A stretch of DNA of 14,000 bases from an uncultured Collinsella sp. (GCA_900551365.1 URVZ01000045.1:1-14000); one strand, 5' to 3'. Counted from the stretch's first letter, positions 1 to 6,378 are shown. Notes: generated by a model from the letters alone, not told the origin. A program made the numbers and translations.

Positions 1-664
1 CGGCATCGCGAAGGGCAACCCCAACGAGGTCTACCTGCGCTACCCGCGCTCTCCCTTTGCCGACCAGTCCGGCGACGCCGGCTTCACCCGCACGCCGAGC
101 GACGACGCGTGCGCCTACACCTGGGATCTCGCGCTCACCAAGCGCGGCAGCGACGGCGACAAGCCGCTGCCCGGGGCGGTCCTGAGCATCACCGACGACC
201 GCGGTCGCACGCTGACGGCCAATGGCACGTGGGATGCGGAGGGCAAGGCCACCGTCACCACGGGCGAGGACGGCCGCGTAACCGTCTCGGGCGTGGACTC
301 GGGCAAGCTGGAGGTCTGCGAGCTCAAGGCGCCCAAGGGCTACACCGCCTTTGAGGGTATGCGCTCTGTGACGGTCAAGGCCGAGGGCCTGGACGTCGAC
401 CAGGTGGCCGCCGCCAAGCCCAAGCTCACCATCACGGCCGAGTCGCCCCTGCGCGCCGACAGCGCGGACGGGTCGACGGGCAGCCTGGAGGCGTCGCTCA
501 TCAACACGCCCACCGGCACACCCCCTAGCATTACCACCGGAGGCTTTATGCCCTCGACTGGCGATATGGCAATGTACGCCGCGGCCGCCGCAGCGGTCGC
601 CGGAGCCGCGCTCATCGTGGTCGCGCTCCTGGTCAAGCGGGGAGGTGGCAGCCATGCAGAGTAG
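1..664 (+). CDS. C-terminal part of an LPXTG-type surface/tip pilin (5' end outside window)
   Basis: The open frame enters from the left edge (first full codon at position 2) and ends at TAG 662-664. The first ATG, at 293, lies inside a domain and has no ribosome site, so this is a 5'-truncated gene. The beginning (NPNEVYLRYPRSP) resembles the end of an isopeptide-forming fimbrial D2 domain. Next comes a SpaA/Cna_B-like domain (from about LALTKRG near 130) that ends in an E-box-like ELKAPKGYT at 320-346. The sorting signal is MPSTG (548-562), followed by an Ala/Val/Leu-rich membrane segment and a KRGGGSHAE tail. It is known of the family that such proteins are cleaved at the Thr and linked by sortase into pili or to the wall. 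I infer a minor or tip pilin from its place before the major pilin. The motif has Met in place of the usual Leu. Confidence 0.85.
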   Translation, partial: GIAKGNPNEVYLRYPRSPFADQSGDAGFTRTPSDDACAYTWDLALTKRGSDGDKPLPGAVLSITDDRGRTLTANGTWDAEGKATVTTGEDGRVTVSGVDSGKLEVCELKAPKGYTAFEGMRSVTVKAEGLDVDQVAAAKPKLTITAESPLRADSADGSTGSLEASLINTPTGTPPSITTGGFMPSTGDMAMYAAAAAAVAGAALIVVALLVKRGGGSHAE

Positions 665-670
665 CCAATG

Positions 671-689
671 GCCCCACAGAGAGCGGGGC
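671..689 (+). other. short hairpin between the two pilin genes
   Basis: GCCCC (671-675) can pair with GGGGC (685-689) around a 9-nt loop, seven bases after the upstream pilin stop. No T-run follows, so it is at most a weak attenuator or mRNA-stability element. The rest of the 108-base gap is A-rich and holds the ribosome site of the next gene. Confidence 0.25.
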
Positions 690-772
690 GAGACATAACC
701 AAGCAGATGCTTAGACACAGACAGATGGTTTTAGATCAAATGGACTTCAAGCAGAAAGCAGAGGAAAAGAAG

Positions 773-2494
773 ATGAGTATGAGCAAGAACATCGCCCGCC
801 TTGCAGTGACGGCAGGCCTCACCGCCGCGCTGAGCTTTGGTGGAGTGATGGCGCCGGTCACGATGGCGTTTGCAGATGATGGGGCAACGGCTACGACCAA
901 TAGCATCACCATCAATAAGAACAATGCGAATGGCGATGTGAAGTACAAGGCATACCAGATTTTCAAGGCAAATGTCGTGGATGAAGACGACAACAAGGTC
1001 GTCTCGAACATTGATTGGGCGAGCGGTAAAGCGAAGAATGCGGTCCTTGGATATCTTAAAACCGTGCCCAAATCTGGTATTACCGAAAGCTCTACAGCGC
1101 AGGACGCCGCCAAGTATCTGACTGACCATTCGGAGGGTGCTGGCAAGACGACCGCCATCGAGAACAGCAATTTGTTTAACGGATTGGCAAAGGCTGTCGA
1201 ACGGGGAGTAGATCAGACGGGGACGGCCTTTGGCTCTGAAATTGTTTTTGAGCCCAAAGACGACAAGGGCAACGCCCTGCAAGGCTACTATCTCTTTGTG
1301 ACTGATGAAAGTACCTTGGGCACCGAAGAGAAGCCAGAGAAGAATACTGGCACTTCGCCGATTTTTGCTGTTGTTGGTGGTAAAGGCGTGACCGTTACCG
1401 AGAAGACCAGCATTCCTACCGTCGAGAAACAGGTTTTCGAGGGCGGTAACTGGGGAAAGGTGAGTGACTCGTATATTGGCGAGAAGGTCGAATATAAACT
1501 GACTGGCCACGTTGCTAGTAACATCGCTACGTTCAATAAGTATGAGTATGTATTTCAGGACACGTTGAGCAAGGGTCTTGAGGTTGTGAAGGACTCAAGC
1601 GGCACGCCGGAGGACCTCCATGTCTATATTATCAATAAAGACACCCAGACTGAGGTTAAGCAAGATGACAATGACGGTTATAAGGTAATGTCGGAAAAGG
1701 ACGAGACTACGAAGAAGGAGAAGCTCACCGTTTCTTTCGCCAACCTTAAGGCCGTTAAAAGTACTAGTAATTCTGCGATTACTGTTGATGCTGATTCCAG
1801 CGTGGTCGTAACCTACAAGGCCAAGCTCAATAGCGAAGTCGAATACAAGGCCGACGGCGCCACCAATGAGGTCAAGCTTGTCTATTCCAACGATCCCATG
1901 TCTACCGGCACTGGCACTTCCGAGTCGGATGAAGTCACTGACTACGTCTTTGGTCTCGATGTCACTAAGACCGACTCAAATAATACGGACAAGAAGCTCG
2001 TTGCCAGCTTTAAGGTCAAAATGACCAAGGAGGGGGACACCGAAATTCCCAATGGCGGAAAATGGCTGACGCAGGAAGGTGGGCTCGTCGACGACGCAGG
2101 CCATGCCGGAGTGTTTACGACTAATACTGATGGCAAGGTATTTATTCCCGGTCTTGTTGAGGGCACATACGAGATCACCGAGAGCGAGACGCCTGCAGGT
2201 TACAACACCATCGATCCATTTACCATTACGGTGACGCCTACGTATGATGCGACTGGTAAACTGACGAATCTTAAGGTGGAGTCCAGCTCCAATATGGCAA
2301 CTGCTGAGACTGAGAAAAGCGTGACCACGACCAAGATCCCAGTCACCATCCAGAACAAGAAGGGCTCTGGCCTCCCCCTCACCGGTCTCAACGGCGTGAC
2401 CTTCACTTGGATCGCTGGTGGCGCGGTGCTGTGCATCGGCGTGGCGCACCTCATCCGCAGCCGTAAGCAGGCTGAGGAGTCCGAGCAGGAGTAA
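773..2494 (+). CDS. major (backbone) pilin, SpaA/FimA-like, LPLTG-anchored
   Basis: This encodes a 573-residue shaft pilin of a sortase-assembled pilus. I chose ATG 773 over the in-frame ATG 668 because AGAGGA lies seven bases upstream and a textbook signal peptide begins there: MSMSKNIARL, a hydrophobic core, and cleavage probably after Ala34 (AFA|DD). Residues 35-215 form the N-terminal pilin domain. K219 in IPTVEKQV is the likely pilin-motif lysine that sortase joins to the next subunit. Residues ~219-390 are a D2-like domain ending NEVKLVYSNDP, with N365 a candidate isopeptide Asn. Residues ~395-500 are a SpaA-like domain starting LDVTKTD, with E-box YEITESETPAGY (466-477). LPLTG is at 534-538, then a membrane helix and the basic tail RSRKQ. 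The gene is visibly richer in A/T third positions than its neighbours, which suits an exchanged or diversifying antigen. Confidence 0.93.
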   Translation: MSMSKNIARLAVTAGLTAALSFGGVMAPVTMAFADDGATATTNSITINKNNANGDVKYKAYQIFKANVVDEDDNKVVSNIDWASGKAKNAVLGYLKTVPKSGITESSTAQDAAKYLTDHSEGAGKTTAIENSNLFNGLAKAVERGVDQTGTAFGSEIVFEPKDDKGNALQGYYLFVTDESTLGTEEKPEKNTGTSPIFAVVGGKGVTVTEKTSIPTVEKQVFEGGNWGKVSDSYIGEKVEYKLTGHVASNIATFNKYEYVFQDTLSKGLEVVKDSSGTPEDLHVYIINKDTQTEVKQDDNDGYKVMSEKDETTKKEKLTVSFANLKAVKSTSNSAITVDADSSVVVTYKAKLNSEVEYKADGATNEVKLVYSNDPMSTGTGTSESDEVTDYVFGLDVTKTDSNNTDKKLVASFKVKMTKEGDTEIPNGGKWLTQEGGLVDDAGHAGVFTTNTDGKVFIPGLVEGTYEITESETPAGYNTIDPFTITVTPTYDATGKLTNLKVESSSNMATAETEKSVTTTKIPVTIQNKKGSGLPLTGLNGVTFTWIAGGAVLCIGVAHLIRSRKQAEESEQE

Positions 2495-2594
2495 CGCTCA
2501 CTCACCCATCCCTTTGGCAGGTGGGATGTGATGGCCATGAGACTTGCGGACACTTTTCTCGTCCATCGACGTTCTTGCTTTGCCATTCTATTTT

Positions 2595-2633
2595 CGGGGC
2601 AGACTCCACACTGGAGTTTGCCCCGTTCTTTTT
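2595..2633 (+). terminator. rho-independent terminator of the pilin transcript
   Basis: A 13-bp stem (2595-2607 with 2613-2625, loop ACACT) contains one G·U pair (G2602 with T2618) and is followed by TTCTTTTT. The G·U pair fits folding of the plus-strand RNA. It lies 100 bases after the pilin stop and should separate pilin transcription from the downstream cassette. Confidence 0.88.
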
Positions 2634-2751
2634 GGACAACACAGGCAGCCTTTACCGTCCGGTGCGGACTCATCCGTCATCGCGTTTCTTGACTCGTATG
2701 AGGTTCGGTTTAAGGTCCGTAGGCGCTCGCGCGGTGCGGACGGTAGAAGGC

Positions 2752-2775
2752 ATTTGCGCCGCAACAAGCGCAAAT
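2752..2775. repeat. 8-bp perfect hairpin
   Basis: ATTTGCGC (2752-2759) and GCGCAAAT (2768-2775) are perfect inverted repeats around an 8-nt loop. The structure stands three bases before the next, stronger hairpin, so the two form a tandem pair. Function unknown. Confidence 0.4.
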
Positions 2776-2778
2776 AAG

Positions 2779-2807
2779 AATGCCCGGGGTTAGAGGCCCG
2801 GGCATTT
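2779..2807. terminator. possible bidirectional terminator hairpin
   Basis: AATGCCCGGG (2779-2788) pairs perfectly with CCCGGGCATT (2797-2806) around an 8-nt loop. The plus-strand side is followed by only a short TTTAAC. On the minus strand the hairpin is followed by CTTATTTG, which is more T-rich. It is a stable stem that could stop transcription in either direction, but no gene clearly needs it. Confidence 0.45.
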
Positions 2808-2882
2808 AACAAAACCAGAAAACTAGGCCGCCCGCGCTTTCGATCACTTACGCGGGATGCGTCGTTTCCTGTAGCTATTGTA

Positions 2883-2914
2883 TCCCGAATCACTCTGTCG
2901 ATTCGGGACTTTTT
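2883..2914 (+). terminator. rho-independent terminator upstream of the AbiE-like operon
   Basis: TCCCGAATC (2883-2891) pairs perfectly with GATTCGGGA (2900-2908), followed by CTTTTT. It is a clean plus-strand terminator, yet no protein gene lies between it and the terminator at 2595-2633. Either it insulates the cassette from read-through, or it ends a small RNA encoded at about 2640-2910. Confidence 0.82.
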
Positions 2915-2950
2915 GAAAACTCAAATACGGGCCTATGCCTGATAGAAATC

Positions 2951-2977
2951 TTGTTATTTCCGAAAATTATGTATAAT
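2951..2977 (+). promoter_or_regulatory. promoter of the AbiEi/AbiEii-like operon
   Basis: A consensus -10 box TATAAT (2972-2977) sits 31 bases before the start codon. TTGTTA (2951-2956) is the best -35 candidate, but the spacer is a short 15 bases. The surroundings are locally A/T-rich in an otherwise G/C-rich window. The predicted start of transcription near 2984 leaves a leader of only about 25 bases. Confidence 0.65.
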
Positions 2978-2994
2978 TCCAATATAAACTGGAA
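2977..2994. promoter_or_regulatory. possible operator overlapping the -10 box
   Basis: TTCCA (2977-2981) and TGGAA (2990-2994) form an inverted repeat that touches the end of the TATAAT box and covers the expected transcription start. AbiEi-type antitoxins are known to repress their own operons by binding inverted repeats at the promoter. Assigning this one as the site is inference. Confidence 0.4.
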
Positions 2995-3007
2995 CTAAGC
3001 GAAAAAG

Positions 3008-3976
3008 ATGGAAATGAACGAAGCGCTTACCTACTTACAAGAAGCACTAGGCCTCTCCGCCAAGGCTAAAACTTGGCCTGGATCCGCACGCTTGCCGCTG
3101 CATCTGCGGTCGATTGAGATCCGCGCCGTTGACGCAAACGGTTTTTCTTTTTTGCTTGCAAGTTTGCCTACTGGCGTCGGGCTTCCCGAGGCTAAGAGAG
3201 TCTATAGCCAGCTAGCCTTGCGTGCGGAGGCTCCTGTCGTCGTTTCGTTTCCTGATGCCGATGCGCGCCAGCGCAAGGCATTGGTCGCACAAGGAATCCC
3301 CTTTGTTTGCCCTGGTAGACAGGCCTTTCTTCCATTTATGGGCACAGCTTGCACGGAGAGGGGCGGTGCCCGGTTTCGCAATCACGCGACCAAGATGTCG
3401 CCCAACGCGCAGGCTGCCGCAATCTGGGGAGCAACCCAGGAGCCATATCGTCCCTATGACCTTTGTCGTGCGCTTGGGATCTCGGCAAGCCGTGCGAGTG
3501 AGGCCATAACCGAGCTTGTCGACAGGGGGCTCGCGAGGCGCGAGCGTCGCGAGCGACGTGTCGTCGTGTTCCCTGTTGCCGTTGATCTTCTGCTCAGTGA
3601 GCACATGTCAGAGCTCTCCTCGCCTGTCTCGAAGGTCTTTTTTGCAAGGAAGACGCCGCAGATCGACTATCTTGTTGACGCCGGGGAGACGGCGCTCGCT
3701 GCGCGTTCGATGCTCGCTGCGCCGGGCACGGAACAAAAGGCCGTCTTAAGAAGTGCATGGCGTCAACTGAGCGACCTCGAAGTCGCAGATGGGGAGCTGC
3801 CGGATAACGAAACGGCGATGATCCAAGTGTGGCGCTATGCACCCGTGTTTGCCGGCTCCTCCCGTGTCGACAACATATCGCTTGCGCTATCTTTGGCGGC
3901 AATCGACGATGAGCGAATTCAGCTCGAAGTCGATCGCATGTTTGGAAAGGAATATCCATGGCAAGAAGCGCTGTAG
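3008..3976 (+). CDS. AbiEi-like winged-helix regulator, candidate antitoxin
   Basis: This 322-residue soluble protein is the first gene of a two-gene operon. A winged-helix DNA-binding domain lies in the middle (about residues 130-192: PYDLCRALGISASRASEAIT as helix-turn-helix, then LVDRGLARR and a basic wing with RRERRERR). Residues 1-125 include VPFVxPxRQxxLPF-like sequence (GIPFVCPGRQAFLPF), which I recognise from regulators annotated MarR-like and paired with nucleotidyltransferases. The C-terminal ~130 residues have no motif I can name. By analogy to AbiEi it should bind the promoter and counter the downstream protein. The start is uncertain between ATG 3008 and 3014, since no strong ribosome site precedes either and the leader is very short. 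The gene overlaps the next by 19 bases, so the two are translationally coupled. The domain order differs from classical AbiEi (N-terminal wHTH), so the antitoxin role is likely but unproven. Confidence 0.72.
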   Translation: MEMNEALTYLQEALGLSAKAKTWPGSARLPLHLRSIEIRAVDANGFSFLLASLPTGVGLPEAKRVYSQLALRAEAPVVVSFPDADARQRKALVAQGIPFVCPGRQAFLPFMGTACTERGGARFRNHATKMSPNAQAAAIWGATQEPYRPYDLCRALGISASRASEAITELVDRGLARRERRERRVVVFPVAVDLLLSEHMSELSSPVSKVFFARKTPQIDYLVDAGETALAARSMLAAPGTEQKAVLRSAWRQLSDLEVADGELPDNETAMIQVWRYAPVFAGSSRVDNISLALSLAAIDDERIQLEVDRMFGKEYPWQEAL

Positions 3977-4731
3977 AAGGTCTCCAAGAATTTCAGCAGC
4001 ATATGCAAGAAGCTGCAGGATCGTATGCCCTTATCGGCGGCACGGCATGCGACATTTTGCTCGCGGAGGCGGGGCTTTCATTCAGGGCGACTCACGATTT
4101 TGATGTGGTAATTGTCGCCGATGACCGGTTGCCTCAGACGGCAGAAGCCATATGGACTTTGGTGCGTGATGGCGGTTACCGCTGCGGCTGGGGCGAAGGT
4201 AAAGGCTCATGTTTTTATCGGTTTACAGAGCCAAAGAGGCCGGGTTACCCCCATATGATCGAGCTCTTCGCGAAGTGCCCCGACTTTCTAAAGGGTCGTG
4301 AGGGGATTGATGTGGCGCCAATTCACGTTGATGAAAACATAAGCAGTCTTTCGGCAATTTTGTTAGACGATGCTTACTACAGCTTGTTCCTTCAGGGAAT
4401 TCGGACCGTAGGCGGCGTTTCGGTCCTGGGCACGGAATACATTGTCCCGTTCAAAGCGAAGGCGTATCTCGACCTAAAAGCTAGAAGGGAAGCGGGGGAG
4501 AACGTTGATTCGAGGAAGGTAAAAAAGCATAAACGCGATGCGCTGAGGCTTGCTCAGCTGCTTGGCGAGTCGGAAGGCGTCGACCTGCGCGGAGAACTGA
4601 AGGACGATATGCTTGCGTTTGTTAAAGATTGTGAGGTGGGCGACGTCAATCTGAAACAGATTGGGGTTGCGGGCGTAACGATGGCGCAGTTGCTCGAGAC
4701 GATGAAAGCAACATATGGCTTGATTGGTTGA
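3958..4731 (+). CDS. AbiEii-like nucleotidyltransferase, candidate toxin
   Basis: This 257-residue protein has the core of the DNA polymerase beta-type nucleotidyltransferase fold. LIGGTAC gives the Gly-Gly nucleotide loop at residues 27-28, followed by THDFDVV with metal-binding D47 and D49. A later basic motif, KVKKHKRD (187-194), followed by ALRLAQLL, matches the K-x3-K-x2-D-like motif of AbiEii/AbiGii proteins. In characterised AbiEii-family toxins this domain transfers nucleotides, for example to tRNA 3' ends, and stops growth. The substrate of this one is unknown. The start ATG 3958 is supported by AAAGGA six bases upstream and lies inside the end of the regulator gene, typical of an antitoxin-toxin pair. 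It stands between pilin and sortase genes but has no visible functional link to pili. It could instead be a non-toxic nucleotidyltransferase. Confidence 0.75.
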   Translation: MARSAVEGLQEFQQHMQEAAGSYALIGGTACDILLAEAGLSFRATHDFDVVIVADDRLPQTAEAIWTLVRDGGYRCGWGEGKGSCFYRFTEPKRPGYPHMIELFAKCPDFLKGREGIDVAPIHVDENISSLSAILLDDAYYSLFLQGIRTVGGVSVLGTEYIVPFKAKAYLDLKARREAGENVDSRKVKKHKRDALRLAQLLGESEGVDLRGELKDDMLAFVKDCEVGDVNLKQIGVAGVTMAQLLETMKATYGLIG

Positions 4732-4746
4732 GTGGAGTTACGTGGC

Positions 4747-4777
4747 CCGGACAGTGTAGTCTAGCTGCGTTGTCCGG
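4747..4777 (+). other. 13-bp hairpin with three G·U pairs between toxin and sortase genes
   Basis: CCGGACA (4747-4753) pairs with TGTCCGG (4771-4777). The stem continues inward through GTGTAG/CTGCGT to 13 bp with loop TCTAG. Three pairs are G·U in the plus-strand RNA and would be A·C mismatches on the other strand, so an RNA structure read on the plus strand is favoured. No T-run follows, so it is not a standard terminator. It may protect mRNA ends or weaken read-through into the sortase gene. Confidence 0.45.
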
Positions 4778-4812
4778 CGCATGGGCTCGCTAATCGGCTA
4801 TTATTTGTTTAG

Positions 4813-4826
4813 ACAACTTGAGTTGT
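4813..4826 (+). promoter_or_regulatory. palindrome just before the sortase ribosome site
   Basis: ACAACT-TG-AGTTGT is a perfect inverted repeat that ends one base before the Shine-Dalgarno sequence AGAGGAG (4827-4833) of the sortase. A TATTAT box at 4799-4804 could be a -10 element, but I see no properly spaced -35. The palindrome could be an operator or a small leader structure. Confidence 0.35.
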
Positions 4827-4842
4827 AGAGGAGTGACCGACG

Positions 4843-5781
4843 ATGGTGCAGGGCGCCAAACATATGAAGAGCAATAACGCCGCGGACAACGGCGGCTCAA
4901 GCCCTCAGCCCAAACCTCAACCAAAGTCCAAGCGCCGCCGCAAGCGGCTGCCGCGCTGGGCCGACCGGCTCATCACCATCGTCATCATCCTTATTGGCGT
5001 GGGCCTTATGACCTGGCCGTGGATCTTGGACCGGCTCGAGGCCTCGGGCGTGTTCGACCAGATCAGCACGGTGTCCAGCACCGTGGACGCGCTGTCTGCC
5101 GAGGAGCGCGAACGCATCCTGCTCCAGGCGCGCTCCTTTAACGAGCAGCTGGCGGGCGAGGCCACCGAGCTCCCCGCCGACCAGATCGAGCCCTATGCCC
5201 AGCAGCTCATCTTTGATCGCGACCCCATGATGAGCTGGGTCGAGATCCCCTCCATCGACGTGAGCATGCCCATCTACCACGGCACGAGCGAGGAAGTCCT
5301 CATGGCGGGCGTCGGCCACCTGGAGGGCACGAGCCTGCCGGTGGGCGGCACCTCGACGCATTGCGTGCTCACCGCGCACTCGGGCATGCGCAACCTGAGC
5401 ATGTTCGACGACATCCACTCGCTGGAGCCCGGCGACCTGGTGCTGCTGCACACCATGAACAAGACGCTTGCCTACAAGATGGTGGACTCCGAGGTCGTGC
5501 TTCCCGAGGAGATGGAGTCGCTGACCATCGAGCCCGGCACCGACAAGGTGACGCTCGTCACCTGCACGCCCTACGGCGTAAACGACCATCGCCTGCTGGT
5601 GCATTGCGTGCGCACCAAGTACAACAAGAAGGACGTCGACAAGCAAAAGTCGCTGGCCGGCCGCCACTGGGGCAAGCGCGAGTTTGCCGTGCTCATCGTG
5701 GTCGTAGCCATTGTGCTGTTGCTGCTGGACATCGTGATCCACGCGATCCGCAAGCGCCGCAAGGCCAAGGCCTCGGCATAG
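4843..5781 (+). CDS. class C (pilus-polymerising) sortase
   Basis: This 312-residue membrane transpeptidase joins pilin subunits by cleaving LPXTG-like motifs. A basic cytoplasmic N-terminus (KSKRRRKRLPR) leads into a membrane helix at about residues 44-60. The extracytoplasmic domain has typical class C landmarks: IPSIDVSMPIYHGTSEEVL, GVGHLEGTSLPVGG, catalytic His179 in LTAHSG, catalytic Cys241 in TLVTCTPYGVNDHRLLV, and Arg250. A second hydrophobic helix near residues 285-303 and a basic tail (RKRRKAKASA) are usual for class C. The lid normally carries a DPF/DPW motif, but none is obvious before DRDPMMSW, only EPY, so the lid may be diverged. ATG 4843 is favoured over 4864 by AGAGGAG nine bases upstream. 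Its partners are the pilins ending at 664 and 2494, from which it is separated by the toxin-antitoxin-like cassette. Confidence 0.93.
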   Translation: MVQGAKHMKSNNAADNGGSSPQPKPQPKSKRRRKRLPRWADRLITIVIILIGVGLMTWPWILDRLEASGVFDQISTVSSTVDALSAEERERILLQARSFNEQLAGEATELPADQIEPYAQQLIFDRDPMMSWVEIPSIDVSMPIYHGTSEEVLMAGVGHLEGTSLPVGGTSTHCVLTAHSGMRNLSMFDDIHSLEPGDLVLLHTMNKTLAYKMVDSEVVLPEEMESLTIEPGTDKVTLVTCTPYGVNDHRLLVHCVRTKYNKKDVDKQKSLAGRHWGKREFAVLIVVVAIVLLLLDIVIHAIRKRRKAKASA

Positions 5782-5794
5782 GACATCGCTCAGA

Positions 5795-5829
5795 ACCACC
5801 GCAATGGGGACAGGCACCTTTGTGGTGGT
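5795..5829. repeat. REP-like hairpin element
   Basis: ACCACCGCAA (5795-5804) pairs with TTGTGGTGGT (5820-5829) with one G·U. The loop carries GGGGACAGGCACC, a string I associate with dispersed intergenic REP-type elements in various bacteria. It begins 13 bases after the sortase stop, where it could serve as an mRNA end-stabiliser. Whether it is repeated in this genome cannot be seen from one window. Confidence 0.5.
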
Positions 5830-5848
5830 CGGGACTTCCGAACCATCA

Positions 5849-5895
5849 CAACATTCGATGAAAAACGCGATTTTGCCGAAAAACGTCGAATGTTG
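5849..5895. repeat. inverted repeat with internal direct repeats
   Basis: CAACATTCGA (5849-5858) and TCGAATGTTG (5886-5895) are perfect inverted repeats, extendable to 12 bp with one T·G pair. The 23-base centre carries most of two direct copies of GAAAAACG (5860-5867, 5878-5885). No T-run follows. Together with the REP-like hairpin just upstream it looks like one composite intergenic element. Its function is unknown. Confidence 0.5.
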
Positions 5896-6025
5896 GGACG
5901 GTATTTGTTGCAGGCGGGACGGTTTTCGCCGCAGGTCCGCCGAACCGCGCCTTGCCAACCTGCCATCCTCGTTACGTTTTCGCTGCATTTGGGTAAAGCG
6001 CCTGCTCCAAGCCGGCGCCGCCCTG

Positions 6026-6031
6026 TATACT
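6026..6031 (+). promoter_or_regulatory. probable -10 box of the gatCAB operon
   Basis: TATACT (6026-6031), directly preceded by TG, is the best -10 match in the gap before gatC. It lies 36 bases before the gatC start, giving a short leader of about 30 bases. No convincing -35 hexamer is at the right spacing, so recognition may depend on the TG-type contact. Confidence 0.5.
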
Positions 6032-6066
6032 AGAGCGGTTTAACTGTTATGCGGAAGGGAGCGCCT

Positions 6067-6378
6067 ATGGCACTCAGCGAGAAAGACGTGCGCGGCATCG
6101 CCGAGTACGCAAAGATCGCACTGACCGATGACGAGCTCACCCAGATGACGTCCTACATGAACGACGCCGTCCAGATGCTCGAGCCCGTCTTGCAATATGA
6201 CTTGCCCGACGTGGAGCCCACGTTCCATCCCATCGGAAGCCTGTCCAACGTGATGGGCGATGACCTGCGCGAGCCCGAGCGCGACCTGCCGCTCGACGTC
6301 GCGCTCGAAAACGCCGGCAGCGCGCGCGACCGCTACTTCCGCGTGCCGTCCATTTTGGGAGAGGGGGAGAGCGAGTAA
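6067..6378 (+). CDS. gatC: aspartyl/glutamyl-tRNA amidotransferase subunit C
   Basis: This 103-residue protein is the small GatC subunit, which holds the GatA-GatB interface together and aids GatA folding. It shows the family pattern: an N-terminal ALSEKDVRGIAEYAKIALTDDEL, then a central helix around MLEPVLQYDLPDVEPTFHP, and a C-terminal REPERDLPLDVALENAG with YFRVPSIL at the end. I chose ATG 6067 over in-frame ATG 6049 because GGAAGGGAG (6052-6060) is a strong ribosome site for it and alignable sequence begins there. It is the first gene of gatC-gatA-gatB and its TAA overlaps the gatA ATG by one base (TAATG). Length is normal for the family. Confidence 0.95.
   Translation: MALSEKDVRGIAEYAKIALTDDELTQMTSYMNDAVQMLEPVLQYDLPDVEPTFHPIGSLSNVMGDDLREPERDLPLDVALENAGSARDRYFRVPSILGEGESE

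Larger units (their letters stand above)
2495..3007. other. 513-base non-coding stretch between pilin and toxin-antitoxin cassette
   Basis: I see no convincing gene here. Short open frames exist (for example 2544-2777) but run through the strong terminator at 2595-2633 and lack ribosome sites. The stretch holds that terminator, several further hairpins (2657-2669, 2752-2775, 2779-2806, 2831-2856), a second clear terminator at 2883-2914, and the promoter of the next operon. TACCGTCCG (2653-2661) recurs inverted as CGGACGGTA (2737-2745), and CGGTGCGGA occurs twice (2660-2668, 2732-2740). The section between the two terminators could be an untranslated RNA or the remnant of an insertion. Confidence 0.5.

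Noticed and set aside
293..664. Separate small surface protein starting at ATG 293
   Set aside because: The frame is open to the left edge with SpaA-like domain sequence, and no ribosome site precedes 293.
668..772. Extended N-terminus of the major pilin from ATG 668
   Set aside because: It would put 35 extra residues before a standard signal peptide. ATG 773 has a proper ribosome site and begins the signal peptide.
2544..2777. Small plus-strand frame ending in a basic stretch (RRHLRRNKRK)
   Set aside because: It looked like a small RNA-binding protein, but the frame passes through the strong terminator at 2595-2633, has no ribosome site, and its first half has no protein-like pattern.
4897..5988. 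363-codon open frame on the minus strand opposite the sortase
   Set aside because: Composition rich in His, Gln, Val and Leu, typical of antisense frames. The sortase on the plus strand has all catalytic motifs.
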